Shown in pieces: positions 10,260-19,899 of a stretch of DNA of 64,000 bases. Both the position numbers and the translations under genes were made by a program. The stretch covers positions 610,891,501 to 610,955,500 of the forward strand of contig CM057456.1 of the NCBI GenBank assembly GCA_016271365.2, read 5' to 3'. The notes under the pieces are model-generated. The model did no database searches and had not been told where the DNA came from. It saw only the letters and a program-made list of their open reading frames with translations. Source of the DNA: Neoceratodus forsteri (taxonomy: Eukaryota; Chordata; Ceratodontiformes; Ceratodontidae). Within the stretch, counting starts at the first letter, position 1. Each line of letters starts with the position of its first letter.

Positions 10260-10620
10260 GAACAGTCGCTCCGGAGATCAGCTCCTTCAGCTCGGTTCAT
10301 TCTCGGTTCAAGCGAGTATTTTTTCGGTTCATTTGAACCGGCAAAAGTTATTATTTTTACCGCGCATTTCGGTTTTAAAGCTCTATCTGGTAACCGTAAG
10401 TACAAAAGTTTAAGTCTGTGTGGAAAATTAATTATCGGTTCGGTTTTAACCGATCGGTTGGTTTTTTCTGTATTTTAAAAAGTGTACAGTGGGTTTTAGA
10501 GTGCGGTTCCCGGTTCTTATCGGTTCTAAAAAAAACGGAATTATAACGTTTTTTTCAAATACCCGTGACACGGTTAGGAACCGATAAGGGTGTCTTGCCT
10601 GGCACTGCCATCAAAAGGGC
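10260..10620 (+). promoter_or_regulatory. DIRS E leader with dense CGGTT cluster
   Basis: About eleven CGGTT and four AACCG pentamers fall within roughly 350 bp, for example ATCGGTTCGGTTTTAACCG near 10434 and GCGGTTCCCGGTTC near 10502. About 0.7 would be expected by chance on both strands. No ORF is supported here. The location between left ITR and gag suggests a promoter, enhancer or packaging signal; this is inference. Confidence 0.55.
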
Positions 10621-10642
10621 AAGTTTTGGTTAGGCTGGCATT

Positions 10643-12245
10643 ATGTCTGAGAAACCCAAAAGAAAAACCGGGCCCACTGGGTTTCAACACTGTGATGTCT
10701 GTGGGGACGCCTTTGCCAAGGCTGACCCACACACCACTTGTGTTTATTGTCTGGGGGCTGACCACCTCCTGTCAGACTGCCAGGTGTGTAAAAATTTCCC
10801 TGCAGCCACCCTGGAGAAGAGATTGGGCCGGCTCAGGGAACGAGAGGCCAAAAAGTCCGCTGACCCGGATGGCCAGCCCGGTCCAGTACCCACTGGACCA
10901 GAGGGAGTGCCCTCTGACCAGGGCGAGACTTCCTCGGGCCAAAGGAAGGCTGGTTCAGAGGAACCAGTCCCAAGTAAAAAGACAAGGAAATCAGTAGGTC
11001 TGGAGTCCAAAATTGTGTCTCCAACTGCTGCAGAGATACCTAAAGCCATTCAGATTGTCCAGTCACTGTCTCAGGGATCTGTAGAACCACCAACAGCTGG
11101 TGAAAGGTTGGTTCGTTCAGTCCCAGTGGTTCAGGATTTTGAAGTTGAGGATTTTTATGAACCACAGGAGGGGGAGGAGGAATTTGATCATTATATGTGT
11201 GGCTGGGGGGGTCTGGACGTGCCCATTGAACCGGACATTTCTCCAGACAGACCTTTAGAATCTCCTCCTATTCTGTCTGAGTCCCCTTCTTTCTTTATTT
11301 TTTACAAAAAGGTTGCAGAAACCCTCCAGCTTCCTTTAGAGGAGGCTGTGGATGAGCAAGAGGAGCCTGATTATGTGGAAATGATGGATATTCCAGAGTC
11401 TGGAGGTTGTCTATTCCTTTGCATAAGTCATTTAGGAAGCAAACAACAAAGATTTTAAAAATCCTCATTCTGTCCCTCCTGTAGATAAAAAAAAAAAAAA
11501 AAAAATGGACAGAAGGTATACTTTGTCAGGCTCGGTACAGACTTCCTTACTGAGCAGTGTAGTCATGTAGGTGTGGTACAAGCTGCAGCCTGTGACAAGG
11601 CTAATATTCTCTGGCCTCACATCCTCCTGATAAGGATTCCAGGAAGATTGATGCCATGGCTAAGAAACAGTATATGGCAGCTTCTTTGGGACTCAGGCAG
11701 GCAAATTATATGGCTTATGTAGCTAGATATCAGAAATCTAGGTGGGATACAGTATTGCAGTTAGCCAAGCAGGCCCATGGCCAGCTGGCTAGTGAGTTGG
11801 AACAGGTGGCTGCTGATGGCATTGAAGCCTCTAAAGTTCAATTTCATACTGCTGTTGATGTTAATGATGTTTCTTCTAGGGTCATGGCCACTTCTGTAGC
11901 TTCCTGAGGTTGGCATGGCTCAGATGCACTAATCTGTCCCAAGATACCCAGTCAAAGGCTATGGATTTTCCTGTAGTGGAAATTCTCTTTTTGGGAGCAA
12001 ACAGAAAACTATATGAAAAGATGGATGAATACAGAACTACCTACAAAAGTGCCCAGGCTAAGGAGAGGCATGCCATGCCACAAAGGCATGCTCCCAGAGG
12101 TAGGGCAGGCCCTTTTCAAGCCTTTTACCAATTTCAAGCCTCCTCTGCTGCTCTGAGGCGGTTTCTTCAGAGGCAGGGGTAGACGAGGCTCAAGTAGACC
12201 GTCCCCCTCCCCTCAGCCTAAGGCTGCTGCTAAGCAGGCACCCTG
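10643..12245 (+). pseudogene. DIRS E gag-like protein, frameshifted
   Basis: The first 271 codons (10643-11458) are open. They begin MSEKPKRKTGPTGFQHC and contain a Cys module: HCDVCGDAFAKADPHTTC, VYCLGADHLLSDCQVCKNF. The middle is acidic (EVEDFYEPQEGEEEFDHY). After 11458 the frame breaks; an 18-base A-run at about 11489-11506 is one cause. The gag core resumes at 11656-11907 (MAKKQYMAASLGLRQANYMAYV) and 11910-12182 (KKMDEYRTTY-type segment). The C-terminus is basic with Gln/Arg/Pro. No other family is a better match. Confidence 0.75.
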
Positions 12246-12250
12246 ATGGG

Positions 12251-14030
12251 GTGCCCAGGGCCGATTCTCCTGTACCAGTGGGGGGCAGGTTGGCCTATTT
12301 CAGACGGAACTGGCTGTCCCTAACTACGGACAGATGGGTTCTGGAGGTTATAGGCCAGGGTCTGGTTCTCAGCTTCAAACACTTTCCAAAGATGAGAGCC
12401 AGGCATTTTCCACCACAAATCCTTCAGAAGCCCTTGCTTTGGAAGCAGAGGTTTCTGTTCTGCTGGACTGCAAAGCAGTGGAAAGGGTTCCTCCTTGCCA
12501 TCAGGGCAAGGGGCTTTATTCAAGATACTTTCTTACCCCAAAAAAGACAGGAGAATGGCGGCCCATTCTAGATTTAAGATACTTGAACAAGCATCTGTTG
12601 AAACCAAAGTTCAAAATGTTGACTCTGGCAATGATATTGCCTTCCCTAAGGCCAGGGGACTGGCTAGCTTCCCTGGACCTCAAGGATGCCTATTTTCATG
12701 TTCTGATCAGGCCTTCTCACGAAAGTACCTCAGTTCTGGAACTGCCCTCAGGCCACTACCAGTTCAGGGCAATGCCCTTCGACTTACCTCTGCGCCTAAG
12801 GGTATTCACAAATGTATCGCTGTAGTAGTGGCTCACTTAAGAAGGCAGGGTGTTGCTGTGTTTCCCTACCTGGACGACTGGCTCATTGTGGGTCAGTCTC
12901 CAGGTCAGGTGAAATCCCACTTGCAAGTCACCCAGCAGCTTCTCACTTCCTGGGATTCCTGCTAAACTTACCAAAGTCAGTTCTGGAACCAGTTCAGGTC
13001 CCAACTTTCATAGGCTTAGAATTGAACACAAGGTTAGCCAGGGCTTTTCTTCCCCGGAAAGGGTGGACAGACTCATCGCCTGGCATCCTCCTTTACCCTG
13101 CGGGTCTCTACCAGCAAGGCATTTTCTGCAACTCCTCGGGCACATGGCTGCTTCCACAGCTGTCGTGCAGGGAGCAAGATTCCAGATGAGGGACATTCAG
13201 TTCCATTTGAGGGCCTATTGGTCTCAAAGGAAGGACCCACTTACCAAGTTGGTCCCAGTTACTCAGACTCTGATCCTAGCCCTCCACTGGTGGCAGGTCC
13301 AGAGCAATTTAAGACAGGGGGTTCCCTTCATTCCCATTTCTCACTCCCTCACCCTCACCACGGATGCCTCCCTGTTAGGGTGGGGGGCTCACCTGGGTGA
13401 CCTTGCCACTCAGGGGATATGGTCTCCTCAGGAGTCTCTGCTCCACATCAGTCTTTTGGAACTCAGAGCTGTCTTTTTAGCTCTTCGGGTGTTTTCAGAT
13501 TCTGTCCAGAACAAAGTGGTTCAAGTCAGGACAGACAATACCACCACAATGTGGTACATCAACAAGCAAGGGGGCACTCGGTCTTCAGCCTTGTGCAGAA
13601 GCAATGAAGTTGTGGTCTCTGGCTTGCTCCTGAACACCTCCCTGATAGCGGTTCATCTCCCAGGGAAGGACAATGTCCTGGTGGATGCCCTCAGCAGAAT
13701 TTCTCAGGGCCATCACAGATGGGCTCTGAATCCACAAGTGCTGGGTTCTGTCTTTTGCCAGATGGGGCACCTCAGATAGATCTTTCGCAGCCCCAGACAA
13801 CCACCAACTTCCTCTTTTCTGTTGCAGGCCTCCAGTTCTGGGCTCAGTCCTCTGGGCGCCTTTCTGTTGGACTGGAAAGGGAAGTTCCTGTATGCCTTTC
13901 CCCTTCCTCTCCTTTTCAGGGTACTAGTAAAATCAGATCTCAACCTTGCAGAGTGATTCTGATTGCCCCAGATTGGGCCAGACAGCCCTGGTACCCTCTG
14001 CTCCTGTCCCTGGCAGTCACCCTGCCCTGA
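12251..14030 (+). pseudogene. DIRS E RT-RNase H-methyltransferase-like polyprotein, frameshifted
   Basis: RT motifs: GLYSRYFLTPKKTGEWRPIL, ASLDLKDAYFHV and FPYLDDWLIVG (intact YxDD). Frames change near 12800 and 12950-13060. RNase H is open at 13063-13779 with LTTDASLLGWGAHL, LLELRAVFLAL, RTDNTTTMWYINKQGG and LPGKDNVLVDALSR, so all four acidic residues are kept. The Dam-like tail (about 13790-14030) is in another frame. The LTPKKTGEW and PSLRPGDWLASLDLKDAY wording matches D and K and differs from lineage 1. Confidence 0.8.
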
Positions 14031-14099
14031 GCCTGCCCAGAGTCCACGACTTACTGGCCTGTGCACAGGGGAGAGTGGTATCCGGACCTCAAATCCCTC

Positions 14100-15143
14100 C
14101 ACCTCAAGGCTTGGCTTTGAGGAGCTAGAATTCTGACTTACACCTTTCTCAAGGTGTCATGGATATTTTAAAGGCTTCAAGGAAGCCTTCCACTAGCCAC
14201 TTATAATTCTAAGTGGAAGAGGTTTTCCATCTGGTGCTCTGAGAGGCAGATTATCCCAGAATCTGCTGATCTTCCCATTCTACTGACTATTTGGTCCATC
14301 TGAATTCCCTAGACCTTAGACCAGCTACCTGAAGGTTCATTTGGCAGCTGTCTCTGCTTTTTGTGTCAGCAGGAAGCCTGCCTCTCTTTCTTCTCACCCG
14401 TGTTCTCCAAGTTTTTTAAAGGGTTACTTCATACTAACCCTCCTTTTTAGGGAACCAGCTCCGCCTGGGACCTGAATATTTGCATTACTCAGTTAATGCA
14501 ACCCCTTTGAGCCTCTGTCTTCTGCAGAGCTCAAGTATTTAACTTGAAAACTGCTTTCCAGTAGCTATCACCTCTGCCAGATGCATAAGTGAGCTACAGG
14601 CCCTGTCAGTGGAAGAAGATTTTACCTCTTTCCACAGAGATAAGGTAGTCCTAGGGACATAGAAAGTTTTGCCTAAGGTGGTTTCTGATTTCCACCTGAA
14701 TCAATCTATCTCTCTCCAGTATTTTCACTGAGCATTCTTCCTCAGGTGAGAGGAGACTGCACAGCTTGGATGTCAAAAGAGCCTTAAGCTACTATTTAGA
14801 GCGCACTCAGAGGTCATAGGTTCAATCCTCCAACTCTTTCTTACCTATGGCGAAGGTTGGCAAGGGAAACCTGCCACTAAGAGAACAATTGCAAGGTGGA
14901 TTGTTTCTTGTATCCAATTCTGTTATCAGAAACTGGGTAGAGTACCCCTCAGGATTGAGGCCCACTCCACTAGGGTACAGCTGCGCTCTAGCGGCTGCTA
15001 GAGACATCCCCATTCTGGAGATTTGTCAAGCTGCTACCTGGAAGACAGTTCACACCTTTACCAAGCATTATTCCTGGATGTCCAGTCCAGGAGAGATGCT
15101 CGGGTTTGGCACAGCTGTGCTTCAGAGCCTATTTCCTAAGTAG
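14100..15143 (+). pseudogene. DIRS E tyrosine recombinase, heavily decayed
   Basis: Recognisable only in short pieces across several frames, for example DYLVHLNSLDLRPAT, the FEPLSSAELKYLT block near 14500, and LEICQAATWKTVHTFTKHYS (14847-15143 frame) with the Tyr region. The His-x-x-Arg block near 14960 is damaged (reads PTPLG in the open frame). It stops at TAG 15141-15143, 37 bases before the ICR. Confidence 0.7.
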
Positions 15144-15179
15144 GTTCTGACCCTCCTCCATGGAGGTACTGCTGTATCT

Positions 15180-15277
15180 GTTATTGTTATAATATAGCAA
15201 GACTTCATGGTGTTTGAAGAAAAATTACTCACCTTAGTAATTGCTCTTCTTCTCATGGAGTCTTGCTATATTATAAC
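15180..15277 (+). repeat. DIRS E internal complementary region (ICR)
   Basis: The first half (to about 15218) is the reverse complement of E's left terminus (10078-10120). The second half (about 15219-15277) is the reverse complement of E's right terminus. They meet at GTTTGAAGAAAAATTACTCA, the complement of the expected circle junction. Confidence 0.9.
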
Positions 15278-15633
15278 CACCCTCCCTCCTGCCCCTCTCA
15301 GAACTTCTACTTGGGTAGGGGTGGCGAATTGGTGCAAGCACTGTGTCATGCCATTGTAGTTTTTCCCTTACCCCCTTTTCCTTTGGGTTAGGGATCTAGA
15401 TTGTTTCATTTAGGTTATTTATATTGCCCCTTCCTGGACTTGGAGTCTTTGGGGAAGGGGGTTCATATGTGCTTGTGGAGTGGTGAAACGAACCATAATA
15501 CCATCAATTTTGTTATTATGGCTCTGAGTGTTTCTTTTGTTCTTTATATTGTTGTTATTACTACTAGTAGGTAGCCATGGGCTAGTGTAGTTTTTCACAC
15601 AGACTTTCCGTCCTTTGATGTTAGTTTGTCAAA

Positions 15634-15827
15634 GATCTGACAGTTTCATTTGAAACTGCCAGATGAAACTTTGGCACAAGCGCCCTCCGCTGTAGAACTC
15701 CAGATCTTCTGGAGTTAACTCCTTCCTCTCCGGGGCAGTTCAGCTGCAGTGGCTGACTGCTATTGTTATAATATAGCAAGACTCCATGAGAAGAAAAGCA
15801 ATTACTAAGGTGAGTAATTTTTTCTTC
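15634..15827 (+). repeat. DIRS E right ITR, with 340-bp spacer before it
   Basis: It is the inverse of the left ITR, extended by about 35 bases on the outside. The extension holds ATTACTAAGGTGAGTAAT, arms ATTACT/AGTAAT around a 6-bp spacer, then a T-run and TTC. Between ICR and ITR (15278-15633) no gene is seen. Confidence 0.85.
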
Positions 15828-16582
15828 TATACCTCCTGTGGATAAAAAGATGGACAGGAGATATACCTTGTCAGGTCCTGGGACAGAATTTCTTACAACT
15901 CATTGCAGCCATGTTGGGGTAGTGCAGGCTGCAGCCTGTGATAAGGCTAATATTCCCCTGGCATCTCACCCGCCAGATAAAGATTCTAGGAAAGTGGATG
16001 CCATGGGCAAGAAACGGTACTTGGCATCCTCTATGGGACTCAGACAAGCCAATTATATGGCATATACAGACGGGTACCAGAAATCGAGGTGGGATATGGT
16101 TCTGGAACTGGCTAAGAATGCCCCTCCCCAGTTAGCCAAGGAGCTGGAGAAGGTGGCTGCAGATGGTAGTGAGGCATCCAAGGTCTAATTTCACGCTGCT
16201 GTCGACTCGAATGATGTGCATTCCAGGGTCATGGCTACATCTGTCTCCATGAGAAGATTAGCTTGGCTCAGATGTACCAGTCTAGCACAGGATACCCAGA
16301 CTAAGGCCATGGATTTTCCTCTTGCAAACAGAGGCTTACATGAAGAAGATGGATGAGTACAGGACCACTTACAGGAGTGCTGCAGCAAAAGAGAAGCAGG
16401 CCACTCCTCAGAAGCAGCAGTTTAGGGCTGGCAGGGGCAGGCCTTTTAACAGGCCTTTTTACCAAGTCCATGCTTCCTCTTTTTTCCAGCAGAGGGTTTT
16501 CTTCAGGGGAAGAGGCAGACAAAGGATGACCAGGACCCCAACATCCACTCAGTCCAAGCCATCTGCCAAACAGACACCCTGA
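15828..16582 (+). pseudogene. DIRS D gag, segment 2
   Basis: It resumes D's gag directly after E. Recognisable blocks: KKMDRRYTLSGPGTEFLT, CDKANIPLASHPPDKDS, MGKKRYLASSMGLRQANYMA and EAYMKKMDEYRTTYRSAAAK. A stop occurs at 16186-16188, where the homologous E sequence has Gln. A frameshift follows near 16310. The C-terminus is rich in Gln, Arg, Gly and Phe and runs into the RT start. Confidence 0.75.
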
Positions 16583-16583
16583 G

Positions 16584-18279
16584 GTGTCAGTCAGGGTCAC
16601 CTCCCCAATTCCTGTAGGTGGCAGGCTCGCTCGCTATTCCCAGGCCAGGGATTCCATTACCTCAGACAAATGGGTCCAGGAAGTAGTGAGCCAGGGACTT
16701 GTTCTCAGTTTCAAAAGGTTCCCAAAAATGAGAGCAAGATCTTTCAGCGCCCTCTTCCCCTTGGAGACAAAGGCCTTAGAGGCAGAAGTCTCTCTATTCT
16801 GCTTATGTGAGCAGTAGAGAAGGTACCTCTTTGTCACTTTATTCCAGATACTTCCTTACCCCAAAAAAGACGGGAGTGGCGACCCATCCTAGATTTAAGG
16901 TACCTCAACAAACACTTAACAAAACCAAAGTTCAAGATGGTGACTCTGGGAGTAATTCTTCCCTCTCTGAGACCAGGAGACTGGCTAGCCTCCCTGGATC
17001 TCAAGGATGCCTATTTCCACATACCCATCAGACATTCCCACAGAAAGTACCTCAGGTTCGAATTGCCCTCAGGCCGTTATCTGTTCAGAGCCATGCCTTT
17101 CGGCCTAACATCGGCTCCAAGGGTGTTTACCAAGTGCCTGGCAGTAGTGGTAGCATTCCTCAGGAGACAGGGTATCCTTCTGTTCCCATACCTGGACGAC
17201 TGTCTCCTAGTAGGTCAGTTCCCAGGCCAAGTCAAGTCAGCCTTAGAGGTCACCCAAAGGCTCCTGGAGTCCTTGGGCTTCATTCTAAACCTAGAAGAGT
17301 CTGTTCTGGAACCAACTCAGCTGTTCACTTTCATGGGGCGGACATAGACACGACCGAGGCAAGAGCATTCCGTCCTCTTTCAAGGGTTCAGTCTCTAGTC
17401 ACTCTGGCTTCCCATGTCCAACCAGACATTTTCTTCAGTTACTGGGCCACATGGCAGCCTCCACAGCTGTGGTCCAGGGAGCAAGGTTTCAGATGAGAGA
17501 GATTCAGTTTCATCTCAGATCTTACTGGTCTCAGAAAAAGGACCTTCTCTCCAAATTGGTTCCAGTGTCCCAGACTCTAGTTCAGGCACTCCAGTGGTGG
17601 CTGGAGGAGGACAACCTTCGGCAAGGTGTCCCATTCATCAGTCAGGCTCCTTCAGTGATTCTCACCATGGACGCCTCCCTCTTTGGCTGGGGGGGCCCAT
17701 CTGGACCAGCTTACAGCTCAGGGAACCTGGTCTCACCAGGATTCCCTCCTTCACATAAACCTTTTGGGGTTGAGGGCTGTCTTTCTAGCTCTGCAGACAT
17801 TCTCAACTGTGGTTCAGGGGAAAGTAGTACAAATCAGGACAGACAATACCACAACCATGTGGTACATCAACAAGCAGGGAGGCACTCGGTCCTCGGCCTT
17901 GTGCACGGAGGCCATGAAGTATGGTCTCTGGCTTATTCCCTTCACGCTTCCCTGGTGGCTGTACACCTGCCAGGGAAGGACAACATCTTAGCAGATGCTC
18001 TCAGCAGAATTTCTCAGGGTCATCACGAATGGACTCTGAATCCCCTGGTCCTTCAGATTGTCTTCAACAGGTGGGGGACTCCAGAGATGAATCTCTTTGC
18101 AGCCGCGGACAATCATCAACTTTCTCTTTTTTGGTGCAGACCTCCTCTACTGGGCTCTGTACACTAGGAGGCTCTACTATTGGATTGGACAAGCAGATTC
18201 CTGTATGCATTTCCTCCTTTCCCTTTGATCTTCAGGTTTCTGATCAAGACCAGATCTCAGCCTTGCTGTTTGATCCTTT
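16584..18279 (+). pseudogene. DIRS D RT-RNase H-methyltransferase, segment before LINE P
   Basis: RT motifs: PSLRPGDWLASLDLKDAY, MPFGLTSAPRVFTK and FPYLDDCLLVG (YxDD kept, Trp to Cys). RNase H: LTMDASLFGWGG (Asp kept), LLGLRAVFLAL (expected Glu is Gly), RTDNTTTMWYINKQGG and LPGKDNILADALSR. Frames shift near 16820, 16930, 17345, 17690 and 17950. The methyltransferase-like tail (GTPEMNLFAAADNHQL) runs into the LINE insertion at 18280. It resumes at 22710 as APN.ARQPWYPLLLSLS-type sequence. Confidence 0.8.
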
Positions 18280-18289
18280 TGTAGTGGCA

Positions 18290-18648
18290 GGGTGTCTACT
18301 TGGTGTACCAGTTATTACTGGGAGGTAAACAGTAACACAGAAAGCGCTAGCTACTTGCGGACGGAGTCGTGTGTATGGTTGCTAGGCAACACCATACTCC
18401 ACTCGCAAAAGCGCTGTAAAATCGTTCATTTGGCTTGGGCACTGCTATTTTTAAACCAATCCGTTGTGTGGGACTGTTGCCTGTCCTTTTAAGGGCAGAC
18501 AAAGCCCCTGGTTCAATACTTGGTTGCTGAGCTGTAGCGAGGGACCGGAAGTATGAACTACACGGTGCTTCCGACCTCTCACTATATAACGCTTGACATG
18601 GCTAGCATCAGCGAGCCCGGATAAGACGAAACGGATAAGGCTTCGGTA
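18290..18648 (+). promoter_or_regulatory. LINE P 5' leader, probable internal promoter
   Basis: About 360 bp with no ORF. It contains CACTATATAACGC near 18581, a TATA-like site 60 bases before the first Met, and GTTGCTAGGCAACACC near 18379, a palindrome (GTTGC-TA-GCAAC) that matches an X-box/RFX-type site. Position at the 5' end of a near full-length LINE suggests a promoter. This is inference. Confidence 0.45.
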
Positions 18649-19858
18649 GTGTCTGCCGTGTCAGCTGGGGAAACGGGGACTGGGGAAGTGGGTAATGATG
18701 AACAGTTAGAAAGTGGAATGTGTAGTGCTGACATAGTGGATACCTTGGGCAGCAAATGGTGGAGGTGTACTGTATGTGGTATGTTTGGTCAAAAGGACCA
18801 AATAGAGAACTCCAGCTGCAAAAAGTGTAAGCTATTAAGCTCACTTGAAAAGAAAATTGAGGAATTGCAGGATAGTATATCGGTCCAGTCAGGAATCAAC
18901 GAAATAGCTAACTTTGTGCAAACAAAAAAAACTATAATTGCTAATACTGAGAGGGAATTAATTCAACAACAGATAAATAAAGGGCCAAATGATAAAAGGA
19001 AAGCAAGCCCAAATGAGAGTAGTAGACAGGAAGGAGATGAGTGGAGTATTGTACAAATAGACCCCAGGAAAAAAAGATGAGATGGAGAGTATCAATTAGA
19101 TCTAACAAATAGATACAGTGCTCTAGATAATGAAGAAACCAGCCATGTTCAGGAAGATGATGTAGTAATTGACAGAAATACCCCACAATTGAGCCAGGAA
19201 TCCTGTATATTTAGTACTGGGAGAGGAAATTCATCAGGACCAGTTATAAACCGAAAAACAAATATGAGACCTGAAAATTTAACAATAATTAGACCAGAGA
19301 ATAATATATTACCCGGACCATCAAATATCTCCGAAAATAAGCAGTGAGATGTAGTAATTATAAGTGATTCTATACTTAAATCTGCTGATGGGATGATCTG
19401 TAATAACAGGAAAGAACATGTTACTTTATCTTGCTTACCAGGTGCAGGAATAGCAGATATTAACCAAAGGTTAAATGGATTTTTTGGAAACACGGTCAAT
19501 CCTATAGCTATATTACATATTGGAACTAATGATATTGGGAAGAGGGAACTTACAGGTATCCAAAGGGATTTTGAAGAAGTAGGTAGAGAGTTAAAAAAGA
19601 AAAATATCACATTGATTATTTCTGAGGTGCTTCCAGTCCCAAGAGCTAATAATATATAAGCATATGGAGTTAATAAGGTCCAATGGATGGTTAAAAAGAT
19701 GGACTCAAAGGGAGAAATTGCAAGTGATAGGTCACTGGCATAGGTTTGTAAATGTCTCGGAGTTGTTCTCACAAGATGGACTACATCTGAATAAACATGG
19801 GCTTCGGGTTATGGCAGATAGACTCAATAACAATATAACAGACATTTTAAACTAATGA
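18649..19858 (+). pseudogene. LINE P ORF1: Cys motif, coiled coil and SGNH esterase, decayed
   Basis: The N-terminal part has WWRCTVCGMFGQKDQ and SSCKKCKLLSSLEKKIEELQ, a four-Cys finger followed by a coiled-coil-like stretch. The C-terminal part is an SGNH/GDSL-type esterase: ISDSILKSADG (normally GDS), LHIGTNDIG and DGLHLNKHG. The frame continues from 18649 to about 19659 apart from TGA at 19078-19080 and 19345-19347. A shift near 19660 leads to 19858. In CR1-type LINEs this protein binds nucleic acid; its esterase role is poorly known. Confidence 0.8.
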
Positions 19859-19899
19859 ATTGGGGGTTGTCCCAGCTTATAGTATAGTGGACAAAAGGA

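Larger units (their letters stand above)
10078..15827 (+). mobile_element. DIRS retrotransposon E (lineage 2), complete structure, inserted in D's gag
   Basis: This copy is 5.75 kb: left ITR 10078-10242, leader, gag, RT-RNase H-methyltransferase, YR, ICR 15180-15277 and right ITR 15634-15827. Flanks read CCAAC-TTC and TTC-TATACC, so removing E leaves D's gag frame with one TTC. The ICR contains complements of both ends fused, as required for replication of a circular DIRS intermediate. Genes are frameshifted, so the copy is dead. Confidence 0.9.

Noticed and set aside
18649..19080. A host zinc-finger gene
   Set aside because: The Cys motif and coiled coil are followed in the same frame by an esterase domain and then an endonuclease-RT ORF, the layout of a CR1/L2-type LINE.
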